Translations under genes and position numbers: made by a program
In this document: in pieces, positions 24,258 to 32,503 of the stretch
Numbering within the stretch: position 1 is the stretch's first letter
Layout of the letters: every line of letters starts with the position of its first letter
Source: Spirochaetaceae bacterium
GTDB lineage: Bacteria; Spirochaetota; Leptospiria; Leptospirales; Leptonemataceae
Length of the DNA stretch: 64,000 bases
Direction: 5' to 3'
Assembly (NCBI GenBank): GCA_002729885.1
Contig: PBUB01000009.1
Span: 120,930 to 184,929 of the forward strand
The notes under the pieces: model-generated
The model's input: only the letters and a program-made list of their open reading frames with translations
What the model was told of the DNA's origin: nothing
Database searches by the model: none

Positions 24258-25760
24258 GTGTCCATAGCTTCTTCCCATTCCGGTGCAATCGGGTTCTGGC
24301 GCACATGGTTCGCACGATGCGCATGGTGGCGATATACAGTTGCTATCATGCTTACTCTCTCGCTGGCCGTCTGCGCTCCGGATCAGCAGTCTGATCCGGG
24401 TGGGTCCTCAAAACCTCAGCCTACCGACCCGTCTACCTCGGCCGAATCCGGGTCTCGCCCCACAGCAATCCTGCTAGAAGTTAAAGGAGCAATCACTCCT
24501 GCCACCACCGATTACTTGCTCAGAGGCTTTCGCGAAGCCCGGCATATAGATGCGGATTTGATTCTGTTGCGAATGGACACTCCGGGCGGACTCAGCTCAT
24601 CCATGAGAGATATAATACAAGAAATTTTAAATTCTCCTATTCCCGTGGTGAGCTATGTCAGTCCCCCGGGCTCAAGGGCAGCCAGCGCAGGCACCTATAT
24701 GCTCTACGCCAGTCATATTGCGGCCATGGCGCCCTCCACAAATCTGGGATCCGCTACGCCGGTAAAGATGGGTGGTATGCCCGGAAGTCCTGAAGGGCAG
24801 GAAAAGCCATCGAAAGATAAAAATGATAAACAGGACGAAGGCGCACCAGGGGCCGATCCAGGAAAGCGAGAGGGCAATACCGCCATGGAGAGAAAGGTGC
24901 TGGAAGATGCTGTGGCCTATATTCGTGGTCTGGCCAACCGGCATGGCAGGAATGCAGATTGGGCGGAGAAGGCGGTGCGCGATGCGGTGAATATTACAGC
25001 GGAAGATGCTTTGGATCGAAACGTAATCGATGTCGTGGCTGTGAGTTCAGAAGAGTTGCTGGAAAGGATTCATGGGCGCGAAGTTCAGATGGCCAGCGAA
25101 ACCTCCAGGATCAAAAGCGCAAATGCACGGATTGTAGAATTCCTGCCGGACTGGAGGCATGAGCTGCTTTCTGTTATTGCCAATCCCAACGTAGCGTATT
25201 TTTTGATGATCATTGGATTCTACGGAATCCTGTTTGAGCTTTCGAATCCCGGGGCCATCTATCCTGGAGTAATCGGCGCCATCTGTCTATTGCTAGCGTT
25301 GTTTGCTTTTCAGGTACTGCCAATAAACTACGCCGGCCTGGGGTTAATGGTGCTGGGGCTGGGACTAATTCTGGCGGAAGCATTCGTTCCCGGTTTTGGT
25401 GTTCTCGGTGTAGGCGGCATTGTGGCTTTTGTGGCAGGATCGGTAATATTGATGGATGAACAAAATTTAGCAGTGTCCCTTCCCATGATTGCAGGGGTTG
25501 CTCTTGTGGCTGCCGGATTTCTCGCCTGGGTTCTAACGCACATGGTGCGAATGCGAAAACAGAAATCCATTTCTGGCCGGGAGGAGCTGACAGATCGAGT
25601 AGGGGAAGTAACAGCGGATTTTCAAGGACGTGGCCGAGTTCGTCTGGGAGGCGAAATCTGGTGGGCTCAGTGCGAAACTCCTGTGCAGAAAGGACAGAAG
25701 GTCCGAGTTCTTTCTGCACAGGGCCTGGAGCTGACTGTTGTTCCGGCAGAAGACCAGTAA
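24258..25760 (+). CDS. NfeD-type membrane-bound serine protease (long form)
   Basis: This 500-residue protein has an N-terminal signal or lipobox (LAVC39), a ClpP-class protease domain (about 68-270), about five membrane segments (about 300-430) and a C-terminal OB-fold NfeD domain (about 440-500). The nucleophile is probably S143 in GSRAASAGTYML. The start is a GTG; a later ATG would leave too short a signal segment. A Lys/Asp/Glu-rich insertion follows the active site. Long NfeD proteases are encoded with stomatin-like partners, as here, where the slipin gene follows by 78 bases. Confidence 0.85.
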   Translation: MSIASSHSGAIGFWRTWFARCAWWRYTVAIMLTLSLAVCAPDQQSDPGGSSKPQPTDPSTSAESGSRPTAILLEVKGAITPATTDYLLRGFREARHIDADLILLRMDTPGGLSSSMRDIIQEILNSPIPVVSYVSPPGSRAASAGTYMLYASHIAAMAPSTNLGSATPVKMGGMPGSPEGQEKPSKDKNDKQDEGAPGADPGKREGNTAMERKVLEDAVAYIRGLANRHGRNADWAEKAVRDAVNITAEDALDRNVIDVVAVSSEELLERIHGREVQMASETSRIKSANARIVEFLPDWRHELLSVIANPNVAYFLMIIGFYGILFELSNPGAIYPGVIGAICLLLALFAFQVLPINYAGLGLMVLGLGLILAEAFVPGFGVLGVGGIVAFVAGSVILMDEQNLAVSLPMIAGVALVAAGFLAWVLTHMVRMRKQKSISGREELTDRVGEVTADFQGRGRVRLGGEIWWAQCETPVQKGQKVRVLSAQGLELTVVPAEDQ

Positions 25761-25838
25761 TCATCTCCGGGAACGTGCATTTCTCGCGCATCGCAATTTT
25801 AAATAAACAGGACTGATTTCCTGAAAGAGGAGTTGTAT

Positions 25839-26588
25839 ATGACATCGATTATTCTACCGGCCGCACTTGTTGTGGCTCTGCTTGTGCTTTCTGTTCGTAT
25901 TCTGCCTGAATATGAACGAGGAGTGGTTTTCTTTCTTGGGCGATTTCAAGCTGTGAAGGGTCCTGGATTGGTTTTGATTGTGCCCGGATTCCAGAAGATG
26001 GTGCGTGTGGATCTGCGTATAATTACGCTGGATGTTCCCAGTCAGGATGTGATTTCCCAGGATAATGTAACGGTGCGTGTGAACGCTGTTCTGTATTTCC
26101 GGGTCGTAGATCCTGAGAAAGCCATCATTCGAGTGGAGGACTATTTCAGTGCTACCAGCCAGCTATCTCAAACTACATTGCGATCTGTGCTGGGCAAACA
26201 TGATCTGGATGAGATGCTTTCCGAAAGAGATAAACTGAACGACGATATCCAGGAAATTATCGATGCTCAGACTGAAGATTGGGGTATCAAAGTGGCCAAC
26301 GTGGAGATCAAGCATGTGGATCTGGATGAAAGTATGATTCGTGCCATTGCTCGCCAGGCAGAAGCCGAGCGGGAGCGACGAGCCAAGGTTATCCATGCAG
26401 AAGGGGAACAACAGGCATCCGAGAAGCTCCTGGCCGCAGCCAATGTTATGAGCCAGAATCCGGCAGCATTGCAATTGAGATACTTACAGACTATGAGCGA
26501 TATGGCTCAAAAGAATGCATCCACGGTCGTGCTTCCGTTTCCCTTTGATCTCATGGAAGCTTTCAAAGGTCTGATGACAAAAAAATAG
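25839..26588 (+). CDS. Slipin / stomatin-like SPFH-domain protein
   Basis: This 249-residue protein has one N-terminal membrane segment (about 1-20), an SPFH/band-7 domain (about 22-180, with [12 protein letters not shown] and [20 protein letters not shown]) and a C-terminal coiled coil rich in Ala and Glu ([20 protein letters not shown]). AAAGAGGAG precedes the ATG. Slipins form membrane oligomers and are cleaved by NfeD proteases, encoded immediately upstream. Confidence 0.93.
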   Translation: MTSIILPAALVVALLVLSVRILPEYERGVVFFLGRFQAVKGPGLVLIVPGFQKMVRVDLRIITLDVPSQDVISQDNVTVRVNAVLYFRVVDPEKAIIRVEDYFSATSQLSQTTLRSVLGKHDLDEMLSERDKLNDDIQEIIDAQTEDWGIKVANVEIKHVDLDESMIRAIARQAEAERERRAKVIHAEGEQQASEKLLAAANVMSQNPAALQLRYLQTMSDMAQKNASTVVLPFPFDLMEAFKGLMTKK

Positions 26589-26665
26589 GTATTAACCTCG
26601 GAAGCAGAACTATCAGCACCGGCTCGAAGCCCCCTAATTGAGGGGCCCGGGGGTATACGAAGCGA

Positions 26666-27460
26666 ATGAAACATCTCATCTGGATCGCATCTCTTTGTCT
26701 GTTGATTGCAGGAAGCTATCTCTGTAGTTTGAAAAACCATACTGCAGAGATAGCCGGATTCCATCCGGCCCGCAATGATAGCCTGGCCAAGACCTTCGCA
26801 CCCGGATTAAGAGCGGGCGAATATGGGATACCGGAACGATTGCTCTATAGAATGAGCGAAGCATCGGACGGATCCATACATATTGCCTATTTCTTTGTAT
26901 GGCCCTACGAACGAAATGATTCACCGGGTATTATGCCATGGCTCAGTCGAACGCTCTATACAGATGGGCTTTCTCTGCAGGGCATTCTATTCGGTCCCGG
27001 TGATGTGGAGGTGATTTACCTGGTTCTGGAGAGAAATTCCGGGGGCCCGGCGGACGGATACCGTATCAAATCCATGGAATTTGAAACCGCCGGCGATTAT
27101 GATCCCAGGGATTTTGGTGTTAGCCATCTTCCCGTACAGTATACATTTCCGCTGGAATCTGCGTCAGATTTGCGCGCCGCGCATGGGCCGAATTCAGACT
27201 TCCTATCATTTCCGGGATCCAGGCATCTGATCTTTCGCGTGATAAGCTGGAACCATATGTTTGAATGGGAGCCAGCTTCCAGAGCAGGTGCCGAGGAAAC
27301 TGTGAGCCTGCGGCCCGAGTATTTCTCAGAGGAGGACTGGAATCATTTTGGAATGTTCAAGCCGGTAGAAAGCATAGTATCGCGAAATCGAGCCCATCCA
27401 GAATTTGCCCGAGAAGCCGTTCCTATTTCAATTGCGCCAAAGCCAGGTGTAAAAAAATAG
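26666..27460 (+). CDS. Exported protein of unknown function
   Basis: This 264-residue protein has a signal peptide or anchor (about 1-20, possible lipobox cysteine C20). The mature part has no motif I recognise; it contains aromatic-rich segments such as HIAYFFVWPYERND and ISWNHMFEWEP. It is followed after five bases by the U32 peptidase gene, so co-transcription is likely. A short CCCCT/AGGGG hairpin lies just upstream. Confidence 0.65.
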   Translation: MKHLIWIASLCLLIAGSYLCSLKNHTAEIAGFHPARNDSLAKTFAPGLRAGEYGIPERLLYRMSEASDGSIHIAYFFVWPYERNDSPGIMPWLSRTLYTDGLSLQGILFGPGDVEVIYLVLERNSGGPADGYRIKSMEFETAGDYDPRDFGVSHLPVQYTFPLESASDLRAAHGPNSDFLSFPGSRHLIFRVISWNHMFEWEPASRAGAEETVSLRPEYFSEEDWNHFGMFKPVESIVSRNRAHPEFAREAVPISIAPKPGVKK

Positions 27461-27465
27461 GATGA

Positions 27466-28776
27466 ATGGAAACTGGAATCGCTCGTCGGCCTGAGCTTGA
27501 GTCTTTATCTCAGAAGAATATACCATACCCGGGCAGCCCTGTGGAGATTGTGGCTCCTGCCGGAACCCAGGCCATGGTGGCTGCGGCCCTTCAAGCAGGT
27601 GCAGACAGTATCTACTTTGGCGTTGAAAATCTGAATCTGCGAAACCAGGCCAGCGGAGCCTTTACGCTGGAAGATATGCAATATGTGGTTCGAAAATGCC
27701 ACCGATTCAAGGCAAAAGCCTACCTTACATTAAATTCAGTGGTCTATGATCGCGATATGCGATTGCTGGATACAGTTATAAATGAAGCGAAGAAATCCGG
27801 TGTTGATGCTATCATCGCATCGGACCCTGCAGTCATTCAGAAGGCTCTGGAGTTTGGACTGACGGTGCATCTGTCCACGCAGGTTTCCGTTTCCAATCTT
27901 GAAGCCGTGCGCTTCTGGTCCAGGTTTGCAGATGTAATCGTTCTGGCCCGGGAGCTGGATCTATCCATGATTCGCAGGATCGTGGATGGAATTAAAGAGC
28001 AGGATATTCGCGGGCCATCGGGAAAGCCTGTAAAAATAGAGGTATTCGGACATGGTGCACTCTGCATAGCGGTTTCAGGCCGCTGCGGTATGAGTCTGTA
28101 TTCAGATCTTGCATCGGCGAATCGGGGAGCCTGTCGCCAGAACTGCAGGCGAAAGTATAAGGTAATCGATGAACGTGGAGTTGAACTGGAAATCGACAAC
28201 GAATACATCATGTCGCCAAACGATATTTGCACTCTGCCATTTCTAAATCGCGTGGTAGAAAGCGGAATCAGCATGCTCAAGATTGAGGGCAGGAATCGAG
28301 GGCCAGACTATGTGCAGAATACCGTGCAGGTGTATCGCCAGGCTCTGCAACTTGCAGCCTCTCCAGGAGCAGAGTTCAAGGAAAATATCCCCCGGTGGAT
28401 GGAAAGCCTGAAACAGGTGTACCATAGAGGGTTTAGTAGCGGATACTACCTGGGGGAGCGCCAGGGATGGGCCGGAAGTGACGGAAATCAGTCCTCCGTT
28501 CGCAAGGTTTTTGTAGGCCAGGTTCGTAACTACTTTTCCAGAATCTCTGTAGCGGAAATCGAATTGCGGACTGGAGAAATCGCGCAAGGTCAGCAGCTGG
28601 CCTTTTTTGGACAGACTACGGGTGCTCTTCGTCAGGAAATTCAAGACATCCGGGTAGAAAATAGCAGCGTGTCCAGGGCGAAAGGACCGGCCATCATTAC
28701 CGTTCCTGTTGATGGCAGGGTGCGAAAAGGGGACCAGGTTTACCGAATGGATACTCATACAGAGGCATCGACTTGA
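27466..28776 (+). CDS. U32-family peptidase (TrhP/RlhA-like)
   Basis: This 436-residue protein starts with the family sequence VEIVAPAGTQAMVAAALQAGADSIYFG, a TIM-barrel beginning. It carries the U32 signature in EVFGHGALCIAVSGRCGMS, followed by NRGACRQNCRRKY, whose cysteines bind a cluster in the RNA-hydroxylating members. Many U32 proteins act in prephenate-dependent hydroxylation of tRNA or rRNA rather than as peptidases. Which role applies here cannot be told. A C-terminal beta-barrel extension is present. Confidence 0.9.
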   Translation: METGIARRPELESLSQKNIPYPGSPVEIVAPAGTQAMVAAALQAGADSIYFGVENLNLRNQASGAFTLEDMQYVVRKCHRFKAKAYLTLNSVVYDRDMRLLDTVINEAKKSGVDAIIASDPAVIQKALEFGLTVHLSTQVSVSNLEAVRFWSRFADVIVLARELDLSMIRRIVDGIKEQDIRGPSGKPVKIEVFGHGALCIAVSGRCGMSLYSDLASANRGACRQNCRRKYKVIDERGVELEIDNEYIMSPNDICTLPFLNRVVESGISMLKIEGRNRGPDYVQNTVQVYRQALQLAASPGAEFKENIPRWMESLKQVYHRGFSSGYYLGERQGWAGSDGNQSSVRKVFVGQVRNYFSRISVAEIELRTGEIAQGQQLAFFGQTTGALRQEIQDIRVENSSVSRAKGPAIITVPVDGRVRKGDQVYRMDTHTEAST

Positions 28777-28901
28777 GCTCTGCCGGACGACTGAGCGCAT
28801 GCATGGTCGGGAGATCCTGTGTTTCCAAGAAGATCATTGCCGGGTCTATTGCCACGGCAGGTTTCGGATATTGCGATAGATGGTGAGAAGACATTAGCCT
28901 T

Positions 28902-29162
28902 ATGGACTCTACGAATACCGGGATCGGCGGGTTGTACAGAATTCAGTATAACCGGAAACGTTGTATTGGCTGTGGACTCTGCGCTTCCATTGCCCCTGAT
29001 CGCTTCATCATGAATGAAAAGGATGGAAGAGCGGTTCTATTACATGCTCGCGGCAAAGGTCATATATTTCAAAGTAAGGTTGCTTCCGATGGAATACCAA
29101 AAGAAGCGATAGAGTGCCCTCCACGGGCCATTACGGCCGAAGAGTTATCGCCCAGGGGATAG
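28902..29162 (+). CDS. Small [4Fe-4S] ferredoxin
   Basis: This 86-residue protein has one cluster site: C21-I-G-C24-G-L-C27 and C72-P-P. It resembles the single-cluster ferredoxins of the Fer4_13/Fer4_15 type. Its last 18 bases overlap the end of the hemerythrin gene on the other strand. It may donate electrons to a nearby enzyme, possibly the U32 protein upstream. No clear Shine-Dalgarno was seen. Confidence 0.8.
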   Translation: MDSTNTGIGGLYRIQYNRKRCIGCGLCASIAPDRFIMNEKDGRAVLLHARGKGHIFQSKVASDGIPKEAIECPPRAITAEELSPRG

Positions 29163-29639
29163 ATACGGCTCGAATAGAAATCTGTTCTCGATGTTCATAT
29201 GCAAATACATATATCTGGCAAAGTCATCGAGACTGTGGATCAAAGGAAGTACTTCCGGTCGATCCAGCTCATCTTCCAGCTCATGCTGAAAGGCGGCCAG
29301 CAATCGAAGATGTCTTTCATGCATGGAATGATCGGCCTCCATATGTCTGCAGGCATACTGTAGGGCCTGCTTCAGTGAACCCGGATCTTCGTGCTCCAGG
29401 GATACAAGAACGGGAAATACTATGGTTTCCTCTGTGCGAAAGTGGCCTTTCAGTTCTGTATCCAGAGTCTCAAGAAATTGAGCCAGGGGTTTGTGCTCAG
29501 CCTGTCCGGCCAGCTCTTTCATCCTGGGCAGTCGCTTGACCAGAAAGGTCTCATGGTCTGTGATGAGATACTTTACAAGCCGCTCGGCGGGCCATACGCT
29601 TTTTTCAGCAAGTTCTCTTTCCAGGTCGTTCAATGGCAT
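29145..29639 (-). CDS. Second hemerythrin HHE-domain protein
   Basis: This 164-residue four-helix protein has H29, the H66-x3-E70 pair, H104 in EADHSMHERH and the H147-x3-E151 pair, the same ligand layout as the protein at 3388-3900, of which it is a paralogue. Again there is no DUF542 domain. GGCAGGAG precedes the start. No DNR/FNR or NsrR-like site was found upstream, so regulation differs from the first copy. Its 3' end overlaps the ferredoxin gene. Confidence 0.85.
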   Translation of the reverse strand: MPLNDLERELAEKSVWPAERLVKYLITDHETFLVKRLPRMKELAGQAEHKPLAQFLETLDTELKGHFRTEETIVFPVLVSLEHEDPGSLKQALQYACRHMEADHSMHERHLRLLAAFQHELEDELDRPEVLPLIHSLDDFARYMYLHMNIENRFLFEPYLSPGR

Positions 29640-29925
29640 ATATCACTCCTGCCGCGCCAATTAATTGGACGTTTAGAACTATCTATAGGCCTAAAATAAG
29701 TATTTCCTGGAATTCCTGCTTCTCCGGTACAGGTAGTCTGGTGCATTCCTTGTTTTTTTTTTCGGATTTTTCAACAGATTGAGATCTTCTGGCGGCTAAT
29801 TCACGTCCAGCCAGTGGCCCGATTTGAACGGCCCGGGAACTGTGCGATGGATACCTGTATGTGATTTACATTGAATTCATGGGCCATGGACTCCCGGATG
29901 CAGGCTACCCATCGTATTTAAGAAT

Positions 29926-31518
29926 TCAATACACCTTGATTCGTTCGATTTCAATTTTGCTCTGGACCTCGTACATATCGATTCTACGGTCTCGCAGTGG
30001 GCGTACGCTTCCGTATTCCCGCTGCCTCTGCAAATCGCTGAGATCTACCTCTGAAATTACAACTGTTTCTGTATTCGGCTCCGCTTCAGAAAGCACCGCC
30101 TCATTGGGAAACGGATGATCGCTGGGGGTTAGAATGGCGGATTGGCCGTAGTTGATCAGAAAGCTCTTAACCTGGGGCAGGTTGCCTACATTTCCGGCCA
30201 GTACCGTATACAACCAGTTCTCTATGGATCTGGCCTGAGCGCTAAAACGAACCCTTAAATAGGCTTTTCGATGTTCCGTTGAGAAGGGCACGAACAGGGT
30301 TTCCATACCAGCAAAGGTCTGCATCCTGGCAAGCTCGGGAAACTCCACGTCGTAGCATATCTGAATCCCGATTCTTGCCATACCGGTATCGAATACTCGC
30401 AAGCCTTCCCCCGGAATCATGTTGTAGTATTTTCGTTCGGAGGGCGTGATGTGCAATTTGTCCTGGGTGAAAACGGCACCATCCGGCGTGAAAAGATGAG
30501 CCACATTGCGAAGACCATCGGGAGCAACGATGGGATGGGAGCCACCAATAATAAACATTCCGGTCTTTTTTGCACGTTCCCGGAATATTTCAATGTAGGA
30601 TTCTGTGAAGCCAGCCAATCTTCGCATGGCTTCTCGATCATCGGTTTCTGGCGCCAGTATCAGAAAGAGTTGAGCAGTGAACAGTTCCGGAAAAACCAGA
30701 AAGTGGCAGTGATATTCATTGGCAGTATCTACGTAGAAATCCACCTGTCTCACAAACTCATCCAGGGAATGGATGGGGCGCATGAAATACTGGGCCGCGC
30801 AAATTCGAATTTTTCTTACCGGATGAGTGACCGGGGCCGAAGAGATGCGATGTCGTTCTGGTTTATACCCTGGATTGATGTATTCTATCAAAGTCGCATA
30901 GTTCAGACTTTCCAGGTCCTTACTATAATCCATGTAGATTTCTTTTACATGGTAGCCTACTCTTAGCTGAGGAGTGAGAGTGGGATCCTGAAGCTCTCCC
31001 GATACCACTCTTTCAACGTATTGCTCTGGCGTTAATTTGCCTGCATGGGAGCGATAACCGGGTAGTCGTCCGCCCGCAATCATTCGCCTCAGGTTAAATC
31101 TTCGCAGCAGCCTTTTTCTTTCCGCGTATAGCTTGCGAGCCACACCCATTCCGCGATAGTCCGGGTCCACGGCCATGTCTGCGCCATACAGAGTGTCCCC
31201 GGCCGGGTTATGCGTTGTAAAGGTTCCGTTCCCTGTGATTTCGACAAAAGTGTAGTATGTATCCCGTTCCAGGTTTACAATAAGCGTGGCTGTATAGCCA
31301 ACGATCTTGCCATCCAGCTCCGCCAGGAACTGACCTTCTGGAAAAGCGGCCAGTTCCAGCTCAAACACCCTGGGTCCGTACATTCCCTCTTCGTAGGCAC
31401 TGCTATACACCTTCTTCTGAAGCTCAACCAGGGCCGGAATATCTTCCGGTTTCCAGTTTCGAGTGCGTACCGCCGGATTTCGGTTCCCGGCCTGAGGTCG
31501 CTTTTTTCCTTCCGCCAT
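29926..31518 (-). CDS. GNAT acetyltransferase fused to a carbon-nitrogen hydrolase
   Basis: This 530-residue protein has a GNAT domain (about 15-210, with DPDYRGMGVARKLYAERKRLL binding acetyl-CoA) and a nitrilase-type hydrolase (about 230-500). The Glu-Lys-Cys triad is visible in FPELFTA, FTQDKLHIT and GIQICYDVEFPE. Bifunctional proteins of this design occur in several phyla; the substrate is unknown, and an amide made or cut by the partner domain is a reasonable guess. The next upstream gene on this strand is 12 bases away, suggesting an operon. Confidence 0.9.
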   Translation of the reverse strand: MAEGKKRPQAGNRNPAVRTRNWKPEDIPALVELQKKVYSSAYEEGMYGPRVFELELAAFPEGQFLAELDGKIVGYTATLIVNLERDTYYTFVEITGNGTFTTHNPAGDTLYGADMAVDPDYRGMGVARKLYAERKRLLRRFNLRRMIAGGRLPGYRSHAGKLTPEQYVERVVSGELQDPTLTPQLRVGYHVKEIYMDYSKDLESLNYATLIEYINPGYKPERHRISSAPVTHPVRKIRICAAQYFMRPIHSLDEFVRQVDFYVDTANEYHCHFLVFPELFTAQLFLILAPETDDREAMRRLAGFTESYIEIFRERAKKTGMFIIGGSHPIVAPDGLRNVAHLFTPDGAVFTQDKLHITPSERKYYNMIPGEGLRVFDTGMARIGIQICYDVEFPELARMQTFAGMETLFVPFSTEHRKAYLRVRFSAQARSIENWLYTVLAGNVGNLPQVKSFLINYGQSAILTPSDHPFPNEAVLSEAEPNTETVVISEVDLSDLQRQREYGSVRPLRDRRIDMYEVQSKIEIERIKVY

Positions 31519-31530
31519 AGCGGACGGGAT

Positions 31531-32268
31531 CTAATTCAAGAGCTCATCGGGATAGCGAAAAACAATGTGCACCCGATAATTGCTTCCATCCGGCTTTTCT
31601 AGATTGGAAACCCCTGTGAATCGCAAAAGACGTCCTGTCTTCTTATCGTAGATGATATATATCGGATCTGCAAGTTGCCGGATCACTATGTTTGTGGGTT
31701 CCATGACAAACATCACAGCATCCCGCTCCAGGAACGTCAGATCCTTCACTTTGTAGATGCGACAGGGAAAGAAGTCCAGCCGATGGGACACAGTGAAATT
31801 TCCTGTAAGGGTCTTACCTGCCAGAAGAGACTGCATGTTGGATCGAACAAAATAATCGAAGCCACCATCCACGACGATGGGAGAGGGAACGTTCACAGTT
31901 TGAGAATCCTTCCCTTCCGATGAAGAAGGCTTATGATACAGGGTTACCGAGTTTCCGCTGACCCGGGCCCCTTCCTCGAGTCCGGAACGTTTGTCAGACA
32001 GATCGAAATTGGGAGCCACTTTGCTCCCTGTGAATACAATTCGCTTCACCGCCATGACTTTGCCCTGGGGATCCGTGTAGGTCACAATGCTATAGGCATG
32101 CTTCCCGTTCTGCCAGTGCTCGGCATGGTTTTCAGTGTACATATATTTTCCGGTCTTTATATCGTATGCGTTGGATCGATACCGTACCACCTGCTGGGCT
32201 GCCAGGGAGGAGCTGAAACCCAGAAGTGCCAGAATTAATGCCCATTTTGCTGTCGCTTGTCCAATCAT
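31531..32268 (-). CDS. Periplasmic protein of unknown function, possibly DUF3108-like
   Basis: This 245-residue protein has a signal peptide (about 1-24, ending SSLAA) and a beta-rich mature part. The C-terminal half (PTNIVIRQLADPIYIIYD and KTGRLLRFTGVSN) resembles DUF3108-type periplasmic proteins, a weak resemblance from memory. It lies just upstream of the GNAT-nitrilase gene on the same strand. Confidence 0.7.
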   Translation of the reverse strand: MIGQATAKWALILALLGFSSSLAAQQVVRYRSNAYDIKTGKYMYTENHAEHWQNGKHAYSIVTYTDPQGKVMAVKRIVFTGSKVAPNFDLSDKRSGLEEGARVSGNSVTLYHKPSSSEGKDSQTVNVPSPIVVDGGFDYFVRSNMQSLLAGKTLTGNFTVSHRLDFFPCRIYKVKDLTFLERDAVMFVMEPTNIVIRQLADPIYIIYDKKTGRLLRFTGVSNLEKPDGSNYRVHIVFRYPDELLN

Positions 32269-32503
32269 GATAAAAAACCTAATACAGAACTTCCCTGTCC
32301 GCCACCATTTTTGCGCTTTTCAACCTGTTATCCCGAGTAAAATGCTCTCAGGCCTTTTGCAATGCCGAATTCCCGCCAATGGCGGCTGATGCCTTGTGCT
32401 GGCCATGCCTCGGTCGGACCGGGAAACACGGAAAAATCCCGGGCACGGATTCGCCGCTTTTGCCATCTGGCTGATACAGTTCCTGCCCCCAGGAGAATTC
32501 AAT

